64,000 bases of DNA from Sclerurus mexicanus (Eukaryota > Chordata > Aves > Passeriformes > Furnariidae). The notes below the pieces were generated by a model. That model was not told where the DNA came from, did not search any database, and saw only the letters and a program-made list of their open reading frames with translations. The translations under genes were made by a program, and so were the position numbers. The stretch is taken from the NCBI GenBank assembly GCA_013396755.1, contig VWZF01002534.1, positions 1,412,764 through 1,476,763 on the forward strand, written 5' to 3'. How positions within the stretch are numbered: the stretch's first letter is position 1; the number at the start of each line of letters is the position of its first letter. This document shows, one piece after another, positions 28,393 to 39,920 of the stretch.

Positions 28393-31300
28393 ATTTCTGA
28401 GTTGGTTCTTGTCCCCTTTTCTAATGTACAGGAAAGATCTCCTGCCGATATTGGGAGCCGAAGTGCATTTTTAATTTCAAAACAACCTTAACAAAATTAA
28501 TTTGCTTTTCTGACAAATCCCTCACTGGCTGCATCTCTCCTGCAGTTTAAACTGAATCAGCAGTGGCCTGTCCTGACTATAGAATTCTCAAGAAAACCTT
28601 CCAGTGCTGCTACCCAAGACAGGATCACTTTGGCTGGATCTTCCTCTTTTTAATTTGCCGATGGTAATGAGAATGGCACTTTTGAAATCCTGCCTTTCCT
28701 ATGGTCTCCAGTATGAGGAACAAAGCAAGTCCTGAGAGAGCATTTTAGAGTGCAGAGGGATACACACAGCACACGTCTCTTCAGCCAGGCCCCTGTACAC
28801 TGCATTTTCTAATGATTTCTCTACCTATTCATCAGTTCATCCACTTGATTCTTTCCTACTATTTATCTTAGTGTTTTTTTTTACTGATCCTGAATGCACC
28901 TATCTATTTTCTTGGCCTTTTATTCCCTCTGCCAGCCCAGCAGAACCTCAAAATAAAAAGCTTTTGTGTTATTTACAGAACTCAGGCACAGATCCCCATC
29001 ATGTTACCTGGATCTCCACAGAGCCTGTGCTGGGTTTTCTTCATTTCTAACAGTTTTATAACCCTGTTTGCTTGGCCTGGGTTAGGAATGGAATGGGTTT
29101 TAGCTGGTACCTGGCTAGCCCAGTGTTGCACACAGAGCCCTGATTTTAGACCAGTCCTTTTCCTTCGCCCTCTATTGATGACCCTTCGTAAATCAACGTG
29201 GGCTCAGTTTTGCCCTGACGCTCGTGAGCTATGAAGGCACCAGGAGCTGGAGACATAAATCAGGCAGCCAGGGGCTCATTGTGCATTCAGTGTTCATGCA
29301 ACAGTGGTTTGAGATCAAAGCCCAGGTAGAGCACAATCCAAGCTGTACAAACAGCGAGGGTCCCACGCTCTCGGCAACAACACACCTTTGTGGTTTTTAA
29401 AGGTGAGGGAGTGGGATCACACCCGCGGTTCAGAGGTATCGATGTGTTTGCTCACCCTTCGCACCTCTCTGCTGTAAATGTAAACCAAAATATTTGCAGT
29501 GAACAGATGCTATTTGCCTGGTCTGTTCCCTGCTGCTCCTTAATACTTGCAACTCTCACCAGTTTCTGCCAGCTCAAGATGTTCAGCGTTTTGAAATATC
29601 AAACTCTCCCTGTTTTCACAGGACTGAGTTGCTGGTCTGGGAGTGGATCCTGAGCACCACCCGGAGCAGTCCACAGGCCACAAACCACGCGTGAAGCTCT
29701 CGCAGGATCTAAGGATGCCACCAGGCATGCAACTAACTTGGTTTTTCTGATTTTAAACAAGTCAATGCCTAAGCTGGTTCCTTAAGATAAAGGCAGAGCT
29801 CTGCATTGGTGCTGTGGAGCATCTTGGGAAAAAAGAGGAGGAGCAGCTTCATCAATTCTGTTGTCCCAGCAGTCAAAAGCAGGCTGGAGGATGGACAGTT
29901 CTGGTCCAATTATTCCATCCCTGAACATTTTAATGAATGTCCTAAGAAACAACAGTATCACCTTGAACACAAAGGTTTTAATTATGCAGTATAGCAAATA
30001 GAATTACATCCCTTTTCCAGAATTATCCAGCGAGCTCTGAAAACACCTTTTTACTTTGTACCCACCATTCTGTGCATCAAACAATCAAATAACTCTTAAA
30101 TCTCATCAAATGAACTCCCAAAGCCATCGAAGAGATAATAAACTAGGTTACAACACTCGCCTGGTATACAGTGAAATGTCTTTCATATATCTTTAAGTGG
30201 TTATTAATCTCTGAATTAGTTTAGAATACATTAACCTTCAAGGTAAATTAGATCAATCAAGGAAATGACTCACAAGACTCGGTCTATCTTTTTTGCTCAA
30301 ATTCAGAGAGTGTGCCAAGAATTTAACAGCATTCCAATGCAGCTTTTCCCTGAAAGTATGACATTTATCATGGAGAGGGGCTGGACATTCATATTCTTCT
30401 CGATGCTGATGGATAAAGTTGTTCCGTAGGATGAGAGGAATCAATGAGAACAAAATGTTCACAGTTGTGCAGAAGGGGAGTTACGCTGTGAATGCAGAAT
30501 GACATGAAACCAGTGAACATTAGGTGCGATCAAATCATCAGCTCTGTTTATTTTCCACTCTGCGTTTATTTTAGCCTTGTTTAAGTACAGAAGTAGCCAA
30601 AAAGCTTGGCCTGTTCCATTTGGCACACGGTCCAGACATTGGTCACATTCTGCTTCAGAATGACTTCAATCTTCAACTTTTTGGCTACAGATCTCATGGA
30701 AAAGAGGTGCTTAAACACTCAGCGGGGAATGTACCTGCGGTGACCCTGTGCCTGGTCTAAGACCCTGACGATTCAACGCTCAGCCACTGATTTCTAAAGG
30801 AACATGAGAATATTAACACTGAGCAGCAAGACCAACCTCAAGGCAAGGGGGGTTTACTATGACGATGGGGAAAGTGTTGGGGTGGTTTAAGCAAATAACT
30901 GACCCTGCTGTTGCAAAACCTCCACGTGCCGTGGGCAGGGCGGCTGACAGAAGTCACTGCCACAAACCCAGGCTTCTGCTGTGGGAAGATAAACCATTCT
31001 CCAGGACCCTTCAGATGCCACCAGGGATCAGTGTCACTGTTTACAATGCTGTCTCCCAAATCAAAGCTTCCAGTCCTTCCCCAGGAGAGGTGTCACCAGA
31101 GGTGCCCTTGCTCGAGCTGTAGTTAGTGAAGCACAGCTTTTGTAGTCATAACACACTGAAAATTGATGTCTTGAAACCTTTCCTTTGGCTGGAAAGGGGA
31201 TTATTGTATTAAAACTTCAAAGCCTGCAGTTTGCCCTGGATCAGAACACCTGGAAGCACGAGATTTGCGGTGCTGAGAGGTGACATATTGACTTGATGTG

Positions 31301-31686
31301 CTTTACAAATGGCCCAAAAAAAAAAACAAAACAAAAAAACCAAACCATAAAGCAGAGCAGCTTTTAATGCCAACAGTGTGTGCCAAGGGAAAAGGAAATG
31401 CAGGTATGACTTGCAAAGTGACATCTGAGAGCACGATGGAAAGGAATTAATACTGAATATGGGCTCTGGTGTGCACATACTGCAAATGAAACGCCTGATT
31501 TAGGAAAGAGCTTTGCTGTTATCAAACTCGTGAGATATTTGTACAGCCCTGCTGTTCTCAGTGAGCAGGCTGGGGCTACGTGGGCTCTTCAGCCCTTTGC
31601 TGGACCAGAACGTCAGGGCAGAGTGAAGGGTCTGCACCATGACTGTGTGTGCCAGTGCTGCTTCCCTGAGGCACTGGGTGGGCAGG
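28393..31686. other. Intergenic, no gene seen
   Basis: No exon, RNA gene or further mobile element is recognised in these 3.3 kb. An A-rich run interrupted by C lies near 31315-31345. Confidence 0.55.
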
Positions 31687-32170
31687 GAATCGTGGAATCC
31701 TTTTTGTTGGAAGGGACCTCAGAGCTCATCCCATCCCATCCCACTCCTGCCATGGGCAGAGACCCCTTCCACTAGCCCAGGTTGCTTAGAGCTCCATCCA
31801 ACCCAGCCCTCGAGGGATGGGGCAGCCTCAGCTTCTCTGGGCACCCTGTGCCAGGGCCTGCCCACCCTCCCAGGGAAGAATTCCTTCCAATATCCCATCT
31901 AACCCTGCCCTCTGGCAGTCTGAACCCATTCCTCCTTGTCCTTTTATTCCAGACCCTTGTCAATAGTCTCTCTCCATCTCTCTTGTAGCCTCTTCAGGTC
32001 CTGGAAGGTCACAGTTGGGTCACTTCAAAGCTTCTCTTCCCCAGGCTGAACAATCCCAGCTTTCCCAGCCATTCCTCCCAGCAGAGCTGCTCCAGCCCTC
32101 TGATCATCCTGGTGCCTCCAGCAGCTCCATGTGCTTCCTGTGCTGGGAACTCCAGTTCTGTTGGCCATGA
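31687..32170 (-). mobile_element. CR1 LINE fragment (3' end)
   Basis: Reverse-oriented CR1: on the plus strand the order is tail side 'ttgttggaagggacctcaga', 'ctgccatgggcagaga', 'cttctctgggcaccctgtgc', 'ccctgccctctggcagtctg', 'tcctggaaggtcacagttgg', 'ccccaggctgaacaatccc' and 'gcagagctgctccagccctc'. It parallels the 2019-2515 copy almost block for block. The distal limit is uncertain. Confidence 0.88.
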
Positions 32171-35100
32171 AGAATTCCAGCCCAGGATGCTGAACTCTGC
32201 AGTAGAAGAGGGACGTTTCCCTACAATTCATCCCAGCTCCTCCTGAGCCTGTGCTTGTCATTTAACACAACAAATGCAGACAAACCAGATCCCATTTTGG
32301 GGCAAATCTCTGTAAAATTACAGCAATTCAGCAGCAAGGCCACAAAAATCTGCTCCTCACCCCTTTCCCTTTTGAGCTACTCTGCACCTGCTGGGATAAT
32401 GTTCCTACTTCATCCTAATTACAGAGAGCTGAGTAAAAGCTTTGTCCTTGTGCATCCAGGGATAAAGACAGGACTTCAGCAATCTTGCTGCAATTAAACA
32501 CCAGTCTGAATGTGCACGCTGTAATTAAAACTATGTCTGTTTCTTTAAAACAAATCAGTTTTAATTGGCATTCTAATTGAAAGCCTATTAAATACAGTGA
32601 TAAATGCTATCTGAGAGATTATTTAAAAATCTTGACACCTACATGATGCTTTACAAAGCTCTCAAAACATTGACTAATTCACCCCCCCAGTGGCTGAGAC
32701 AGATAAGTAAATACAGCCAGCTAATCTGAAGAGGAGAAAAAGAACTGAACAGCTATTTCATTAAAGATTTCAAGAGCATACTGATTTTGGTTAAAGGTTC
32801 CAAAAAGGGAGAAATTAAAGGGTTTTTATATTCTCACAGCATCCAATTAAAACAGTTATTGCAGTGGGTTAGAATGCAGTCCTGGAATGCTCATCATCAT
32901 GTCAGAGAGGCCCCAAAAGCTTATTTTAATATCCTTCCAGCCGTTCATGTCATTCCTTTGGGAACAATCCAGAGGGGGCAAAGCAGGGTAGAACAGAAGT
33001 CATCTCTGGCAGTGTTGTCTCTGTGCAGCCCCTCGGCCTGGAGAACTGTGGATCTGATTTTCCTCAATCGTTTTTGTGATTTTTATGGGGAATACAGGAA
33101 AATATTCCATGACTGATGGTTAATGATTGGCTTAGGCCTTAAAACGTTAAATTAATGGTAAAAGTTGGACTGACAATGTGATCTTACATTTACCACATTC
33201 CAGGGGTGGGTGAAGTTTATGTTTAATTCACTTCCTTCCTCTGGCCTAATGTGTCTGGTGCACTCAGGTCTGGCTTAGCAGAGACAGCAGTCAGGTCTAA
33301 GAGTCTGGGATCTTTCTCCCTCCTGTCCTGTTCAGCATAAGGAAAGCTCTGCGAGTTATTCCTGTTTGACATCAAACTCAGGGAATTCTTGAGCTAATTC
33401 CTAAGCTAAGCACAAAGTTACTGCATGTTGCCACAGCAACAGGCATCAGCTAAAACTTCATGATATTAAATGAATTTTTGCTTTGATATAAAATGAAATG
33501 CAATTTGATTTTATTAGATGCTTGTCATATCAAATGTAATGGCAATAAAATTATGTGTCAAGAAGTTCCAGGCAGTGACAATAAATAAAAGCCGAGCTGA
33601 TGTGACACTCCTGTGCTGATGTCACCACAAACACACACGTTGCTGGGCTGGGAAGGGAGAGCTTCCAAAGGCCAAATTACACATCCAAAATGCAAAGCAG
33701 CAGCCAAGCATCACTGAGACTACGTGTGGCTGACTGCAAAAACTGCTGGGGGAGCAATAAAAGTAGTAGGTGAATTCCAAGTCTCATTTGAGACAAATGT
33801 GGCTACCCCAGTGCAATACCATAGAGGTAAAATACTGATTTTTTGAACTTTAAAGTCTGACAGCTCTGTGTCCAATGCAAAGCTGATTAGAAATTTGTAC
33901 TTCTTGCCCTCTAGCTATTTCTTCTTCAAGAACTTAAAAAAGAAAACAAGGAACCCACAATCAGCCAAGCCACAATCCAGAGTATCATATAATCAATCCT
34001 TCATCCCACAGTGCTGGAGACTTTTTCAGAAGCAAACCAGAGGTTTTCTGGATGAACTTTTCAGAGCAATATTAAACAACTGGGAGAGGAAGAGCTTTCA
34101 CAACAGAAATGAACCTGAAAGGTTTATTATTTTCCCCCCAAGTGTTAATAAAAACCAATCTGGGTGCAGAGTTGCCATCAGTCCTTGGCCATGCGTGTTG
34201 AGATTAATAATTTTTATCTGAGTTGATTCACCACTGTTGTGTACCCAAAGGCAGTCAGGTCTTATATATAAATATACACTCGTGTGCTATAAGTTGTTGT
34301 TCAGAAAGCAGCCCTGACCCGTGAGTCCGGTTTAATTCACACTTAGGTCCAGATACTCTCAACTCCAAATATTGTTTAAAACAAAAAACCCCAAACTTGT
34401 AACTTTAGCAGAGCATTGTAAGTCTGGTGTGCACAATCCCATTTGCTACAGATAACAAGGCAAGAAAATCATCCTCACTTGCTCTGGTGGATTCCTGCAC
34501 TGTGCCCGAAGGGGTGAAACCTGACAGAACGCACAAACCCACTGCACAGTGGTTTTCCTCTCTTGTGCTGGGCTGTGTTGCCAACCAAACAGGACGTTTT
34601 CCTCTTGCTGAGGAAATCCTCCCTGGCCACTGTGGTTGGAGCACTGGGCTCTGTGCAGCCCCATCAGCAGCGAATGTTTAATTACAAAATAATTCGGTTT
34701 TCTGCATGACTCACACAATCTAAATAAAGACAAACTCGGTTGTAAATAATTTCTGTCAGCCCTCATTATTTTCTATACATCCCTAGTTTTTTCTCTTTCA
34801 TGAATCAGACTATTAGAATAACATTAGATAAATTATCTGAACCACTGACTCATGCAAACTAAACTGCTCAGTTCTGTTGTTCCTACAGAAAATATGGCTT
34901 TAGTATTCAGGATTCAGTATCTTTTTGAAGTCATAGTTATTACTACAAAATTATCTGTACTTCAGCTACACACCACTTCCTATAATTAGTGAATAATCAT
35001 CCACCACATTTATAGTATGGAGTGTGAAGGATCTGCCCTACAAAAGTGATGTGCAATAATGAAGATTCCACTGCAAAGGTTATGCTGGAGATCATCACGT

Positions 35101-35600
35101 GGAAAACATCTTTTTATCAGGTGGCAAGATACAGAATCACAAACAAGTCCCTGAAAATAATAAGCCCAGTAATTGCATCCTACCATGTTTTACACAGGTT
35201 TCACCAACCTGCTTGGAAGGAGTGGTGAGTCTCCTTGACATCAGGCACCAAAATGAGCTGGTTTTGGCTTTTGCTGCTGCTTTGCCTGCTCTAATTGCTG
35301 CAGCCAAGTGCCAGCCCAGCCATGGGTGGCTCTGTGCCTTGCAGAACAAAGCCACCACTGGAATCATGTTTTCATCCAAAGATGGGGCTGAACAGTTAAT
35401 TCAAACACTAAGAGACCCTTGGCCAACACTCTAAACGCCCTTAGACTAAAATAACAGCACTTTCATGGCACATTTCATCTTTCAGGTGCTTTCCAAATGT
35501 CACCCCCTTGACAATACAGAGAATGACAATAAACTATTTGCATTCTGACGATATTTAAAAATTTATACTGTCAAGTGCAGCTAAATGATTCATGACACGG
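32171..35600. other. Intergenic, no gene seen
   Basis: Mostly AT-rich unique sequence. The parts 32510-32660 and 33470-33560 contain clustered AATTAA/TTAATT words and are free of repeats, so they are candidates for conserved non-coding DNA, but this is unproven. No coding exon is recognised. Confidence 0.55.
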
Positions 35601-35668
35601 GCAGAGGGCAGGGGTGTGGAATTAGATGATCTTTAAGGTCCCGTCCAACCCAAACCATTCTATGATTC
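35601..35668 (+). mobile_element. CR1 remnant with internal deletion
   Basis: A 'gcagagggcaggggtgtgga' block is fused directly to 'attagatgatctttaaggtc' and 'caacccaaaccattctatg'. In intact CR1 ends such as the one at 38541 these two parts are separated by about 180 bp, so the middle has been deleted. Confidence 0.8.
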
Positions 35669-36486
35669 TTCTTTTCCATGCTATGGCCTGCCTAGAAATC
35701 CCAATGATTTTAAATCCCCCAGACTGCAGGGCGGGGACACACTCCCACCAGCAGCACTGGCACAGCAGGCACTCAGCACTGCGTTTGAAACTGGTTCATG
35801 ATCTGTGATCCCCGCAACCCAAGTTTCACTTCATTAAAACCAGCAGTGGCACTCCCAGCCTGCCAGAGCTTGCCAAAAAACCGGCATTCCCAGTTCTGTG
35901 ATGCCATCTGCTGGGTGCTGCTTGTTATGGGTCAAACTCCATCACTTTTCATCTGGGGAATTAAGACATTTAAGAATGACATTTAACTCCACCTAGTGAC
36001 GGAGGTGTACACCACCTATGAACAATTCTGACTTGGCCAATAAACGTGGATTTAAAAACTGACTGTTCAGGAAAATTAGAAGTTAAGACTCACCACTCTG
36101 ACTTACAGCACCTTTTGGGATTCCAAGTACAAAGCAGTTAATGACTGAACATGGGGACTCCAAAAGCTTTCCTTCACTACCAATGTGAGGTTTAAAACGC
36201 CCTTCTTTCTCCTCTGTCAACTTGCTGCCACACTGGGCACCAAGTTCCCAGTGTAAACAATGATACCTGAGCTGCCTGAGCTAAGACTGAAACACAAAGG
36301 CTGCATTCAGTATTTCCAGGAGGGCTGCTGAAAGCAGATAAACAGTGTCACAGCTGGATCATGCCCTATATATCACAGAGAAGCTCTGATCAAAGATATC
36401 AAAAATTCCCCACTTCTGCTGGGTTTATGCCTAAGCATTTTCAGGAGTGGAAAACAAGACCAAAGAAACTACAATACATGCCTGAC
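35669..36486. other. Intergenic, 3' flank of PFDN4
   Basis: No gene seen. This lies just beyond the proposed PFDN4 polyadenylation site, towards the PFDN4-distal flank. Confidence 0.5.
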
Positions 36487-36492
36487 TTTATT
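36487..36492 (-). terminator. PFDN4: Candidate PFDN4 poly(A) signal
   Basis: TTTATT on the plus strand reads AATAAA on the coding strand, about 260 nt past the PFDN4 stop codon. It is the first canonical hexamer that I see downstream. Transcript data would be needed to confirm the end. Confidence 0.55.
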
Positions 36493-36749
36493 ACTTTAAT
36501 AAACAATGCAAATATTCCAATCTTGATGCTTTATGAACAGCACGAACCAAATGCTTTCTGAACAAATAAATAGCTGCCATAACCAAAATAAGAAAGTTCT
36601 CATTAAATATATGGAACCCAAGAGAGGAAAGTTAAAAAAAAGAAAAAAAAACACAATAAAGTGTTGGATTTTTTTCAAATGTAATTGGAACAATGTTATC
36701 AAAGCATTTAATAAACTAAGGAAAAATGTATGTTGTATTTAGAAAAGCT

Positions 36750-36881
36750 TTAACTGTCCTCAGCCTCAAGATTTATGTTATTTCCAAACTTTGCATAGAG
36801 TTGAACTTTGAGGTCAGATAACACCCTCTGAATTGACTCCACTCGCGATTCCAACGCTTCGATTTCTTCTTGTAAACTTCT
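36750..36881 (-). CDS. PFDN4: PFDN4 coding exon 4 (terminal)
   Basis: Encodes residues 93-135, beginning RSLQEEIEALESR and ending NLEAEDS followed by TAA at 36752-36750. The acceptor is ctctttcag on the coding strand with a good pyrimidine tract. This exon supplies the C-terminal coiled-coil helix. Confidence 0.94.
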   Translation of the reverse strand, partial: RSLQEEIEALESRVESIQRVLSDLKVQLYAKFGNNINLEAEDS

Positions 36882-39065
36882 CTGAAAGAGAAAAAACCCA
36901 ACCAATTATGTGAACTCAACTGAGCCATGTCTGTCCCAACAGAGAGCCAACCAAGAGGTGCCCCTTTGCCCCCTGAGTGCCCAGTGAGGCTGCAGCATTT
37001 ACTGCTGGGCCAAGTAAAGCCGAGTGACTCTGTCTGTGACAGCCCAGCTGTGCACATCCAACTCAAATCCTAAATCCACTCCCCCTCCTCAGATCCCAAA
37101 TCAAACACAACTTTAGAAAGTAGAAGGTTCATGGGATGAACAGATGATCCCTTTCCCGTGCTCAGTCAAGGGGCTCCCTTTTGCCCAGACACACCTTTGC
37201 CTCCTCCAGCATCTCCTGTGTCTCTTCCTGGGAATGACTGATGAAGACATCTCCAATCTGGTAGGGTATCAGAAGGGAATCTGCATCATCCAGCATCATG
37301 ATGTCATCACAAGCATCTTCCAAGTTCTGAAGCTGTTTCTAATTATCAAGACATAAGGAAAATGCTCCCTTTGTACCAGGTCAGGTATATCCATGCACAC
37401 ACTGTCACCAGTTGGACAAGGAACTCGTTGAGCCTGGATCTGGGGCAAAATTCCCACCTACCACCAGGGTACGTAACGGAGCAGTTTCAGAGCTGAGATT
37501 CAGCATCAGCATTAAACTCCAGCCAGTAGAAATTCCTAGTCAATACTCTGTCATTAATACCAGAATTAAATGTCCTGACACGGGAGATACAGCAGATTTA
37601 AATTTCACTAATAATCTGATATGCTCTTAACACAAGATTTTTTAATTTAGCTAGAGAGAAAAAAAAAGTACCTAAAATGGCAAATGTAAATTACTTAATT
37701 GCAAAAGTAAGATTGCTCAGAGTCCCAGCACCTCAAGCCATCAATGGAACATCAAGATAAAAAAAGACTATTTTTACACATACATATCAGGCAAAATCAC
37801 TAGAGAAAACATTTTGTACCAGTAGTAGCAGTTTTTAAAAACTCAGCAAAGCTTCTTTGGAAATTCTGTGACTGATGTTGAAGGAAAGTGACTTAATAAA
37901 TGAAGTGTCCTCTTCAGCACAGCAGAATAAAACCTCTGTGCTTTTAATGACAATCTGTCAACACATCAAAAGAACGTAACTAACAACTGCTTTTGTGGTT
38001 CAAGACAAAATAAATATGAATAATCACAGTCAGGAAATATTAATAGCCCCAAAACAGCCATTATCCAGAGAGAATGCTTCCAATATGAGAGCTCAGGAGC
38101 TCCAAGAACTGCATGAAGAAAGATACTGGAGATCTTTATTTCTCATTCACTCTTCTGCACTTTACCATCCGCTGTTTTCAAAGTACGAGAAATGCCATGT
38201 TAGAACCAAAGCATTACTTACACTTACAGCAATCCACAGCCCCTGTTCTCTGTGTTACAGCTCCAAATGATTCAGTGATATCTGAATATCCCACAAGTGA
38301 GGGGATAATTATATATTATGTATTTTTAATACATATATCACATTGTAAGTGATATCTGAAGGAAATATACCTTTTTCACTTCTATTTCCTCTTTCAGCTC
38401 TGTGATCCTGCTGGTGTTTCTTGCAAACTTGTTAATTTTCTGTTGATCTTCGAAGGTGACATTGACATCTTCTGCGGCCTGCAAGGAGAGGGCAGAAGGA
38501 GAGTCTTCATTTCTTACATCAGCTTGGCTCTCACTATTTCCAAGGGCCTGGAGGGACAGGGCACAGGGAATGGCTTCAAAGTGCCAGAGGGCAGGGTTAG
38601 ATGGGATACTGGGGAGGAATCCTTCCCCGGGAGGGTGGGCAGGCCCTGGCACAGGGTGCCCAGAGAAGCTGTGGCTGCCCCTGGATCCCTGGAAGTGTCC
38701 AAGGCCGGGTTGGACGGGGCTTGGAGCAGCCTGGGCTGGTGGAAGGTGTCCCTGCCCCTGGCAGGGGGTGGCACTGGATGAGTTTTAAGGTCCTTCCAAC
38801 CCAAACCACCCTATGATTAACCACCCTATGATTAATATCCACCCTGGTCCTCCCCTTGTTGACATCGACCCGCACCCGCCCAGACCCCGCGACGCCCCAA
38901 ACCCGCAGGGGCAGCGCTGAGGGCAGAGCCAGGGAGGCAGCGGGGGAGCCCTCGGGAGGGACCGAACCCCAAATTCCCCCTGGAAGAGAATAAATCCCCC
39001 TGGGAGGGACCGAACCCCGGCCGGCCCTTGCCCGCACTCACCGCCTTCTTCATGGTGGCGGCCAT
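36750..39065 (-). CDS. PFDN4: Prefoldin subunit 4 (4 coding exons)
   Basis: Subunit of the hexameric prefoldin co-chaperone, which captures unfolded actin and tubulin and hands them to the TRiC/CCT chaperonin in the cytosol. Coding exons on the minus strand are 39065-39042 (residues 1-8), 38478-38371 (9-44), 37338-37195 (45-92) and 36881-36750 (93-135 plus TAA). All introns are GT-AG and phase 0. The joined 135-residue product has the short beta-type prefoldin layout: N-terminal helix with the DQQKINKFARNTSRI stretch, a central beta-hairpin region around IPYQIGDVFIS, and a C-terminal coiled-coil helix rich in E, L, Q and R. Length is close to the human protein (134). The start is the first ATG of a MAATMKKA beginning typical of the family. 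The gene points away from CYP24A1, 9.8 kb between start codons, matching known vertebrate synteny. All exons are intact. Confidence 0.96.
37195..37338 (-). CDS. PFDN4: PFDN4 coding exon 3
   Basis: A 144-nt phase 0-0 exon for residues 45-92, containing the acidic DDIMMLDDAD segment and the beta-hairpin motif IPYQIGDVFISHSQEE. The donor is gtgtgt and the acceptor attag, the latter with a weak pyrimidine tract. Confidence 0.94.
38371..38478 (-). CDS. PFDN4: PFDN4 coding exon 2
   Basis: A 108-nt phase 0-0 exon for residues 9-44, AAEDVNVTFEDQQKINKF onward to EEIEVKK, forming most of the N-terminal coiled-coil helix. The acceptor is ttgcag and the donor gtatat. Confidence 0.95.
38541..38832 (+). 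mobile_element. CR1 3' end inside PFDN4 intron 1
   Basis: A well preserved CR1 3' end: 'gtgccagagggcagggttag', 'gggagggtgggcaggccctg', 'cagagaagctgtggctgccc', 'ggtggaaggtgtccctgccc', 'ggcagggggtggcactgga', 'aaggtccttccaacccaaac' and a short duplicated tail (accaccctatgatta twice). It runs antisense to PFDN4 and occupies about half of the 563-bp intron 1, with its 5' edge only about 60 bp from the exon 2 acceptor. Confidence 0.93.
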
Positions 39066-39350
39066 GTTGCCCGGGCCCAACCACTCGCCCTCGGCGCACA
39101 GGAGGGGCTGCGGACATGGGAAAGAGCAAAAAAACAAGGAAAAAACTCCCGGCAGCGGATAATCCGCGAGGATCGGGGCTTCAACTCCCGCTCAGCGTCT
39201 GCAGTGCGCCGGCATGGCCGGAGGGGCCGCGGGGCACGGAAGGAACCTGTGCCCATCCCCGCGGCGCTTGGTACGGCCCGAGCACAGGGGAGGGGCCGCT
39301 GGGGAGGGGTGGGGAGCGCTCCGGCCGCCAGGGGGCGCCAAGAGCCGGGA
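38840..39350. promoter_or_regulatory. PFDN4: CpG-rich PFDN4 promoter and first exon
   Basis: GC- and CpG-dense sequence surrounds the first PFDN4 exon, in contrast to the AT-rich flanks. I see no TATA box upstream of the start codon on the coding strand, as expected for a housekeeping CpG-island promoter. The transcription start cannot be fixed from sequence alone. Confidence 0.7.
39042..39065 (-). CDS. PFDN4: PFDN4 coding exon 1
   Basis: Eight codons, MAATMKKA, followed by a consensus gtgagtg donor. It sits inside the CpG-rich promoter region. A second in-frame ATG at codon 5 is possible but the family normally uses the first. Confidence 0.92.
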
Positions 39351-39351
39351 A

Positions 39352-39414
39352 TGGGATCGATGGGATGGGATGGGATGGGATGGGATAGGATAGGATAGGA
39401 TTAGGATAGGATAG
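39352..39414 (+). repeat. GATGG/GATAG pentamer microsatellite
   Basis: Several GATGG units pass into GATAG units with one TTAGGATAG irregularity, then the assembly gap begins. It lies about 290 bp upstream of the PFDN4 start codon. Confidence 0.95.
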
Positions 39415-39550
39415 NNNNNNNNNNNNNNNNNNNNNNNNNNNNNNNNNNNNNNNNNNNNNNNNNNNNNNNNNNNNNNNNNNNNNNNNNNNNNNNNNNNNNN
39501 NNNNNNNNNNNNNNNNNNNNNNNNNNNNNNNNNNNNNNNNNNNNNNNNNN
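39415..39550. other. Assembly gap (136 N)
   Basis: A run of undetermined bases flanked on both sides by related microsatellite sequence. The true length of the array is therefore unknown, and any open reading frame that spans it is meaningless. Confidence 0.99.
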
Positions 39551-39594
39551 GATGGATGGATGGATGGATGGATGGATGGATGGATGGGATGGGC
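39551..39594 (+). repeat. GATG tetramer microsatellite
   Basis: About ten GATG units follow the gap. The unit is tetrameric here but pentameric on the left of the gap, so the missing part must contain the change of unit. Confidence 0.95.
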
Positions 39595-39920
39595 CTGGAT
39601 CATGTCCCTGATGAGGAGACACTGCGGGAGCTGGGCCTGTTTAGTCCAGAGAAGAGAAGGCTGAGAGGGAATCCCATCAATCCACACAGATATCTCCAAG
39701 TGGTGCCAAGACGATGGTGCCAGACTCTTCCCAGCTGTGCCCAGCGACAGGACGAGGAGCAATGGCCACAAACTCAAACACGACAAGTGGCACCTCAACA
39801 TGAGCCAGAACTTCTGCCCACGGGGGTGGCAGAGCCTGGAGCAGCTGCCCAGGGAGGGTGTGGAGTCTCCCTCTCTGGAGACATCCCAGACCCACCTGGG
39901 CACGTTCCTGTGTCCCCTGC
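39595..39920 (+). mobile_element. CR1 LINE fragment
   Basis: Plus-oriented CR1 internal 3' region: 'gagctgggcctgtttagtcc', 'gagaagagaaggctgagagg', 'gcccagcgacaggacgagga', 'caatggccacaaactcaaac', 'ggagcagctgcccagggagg' and 'gtggagtctccctctctgga'. It is truncated on the 3' side and carries no tail. The microsatellite abuts its 5' edge. Confidence 0.9.
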
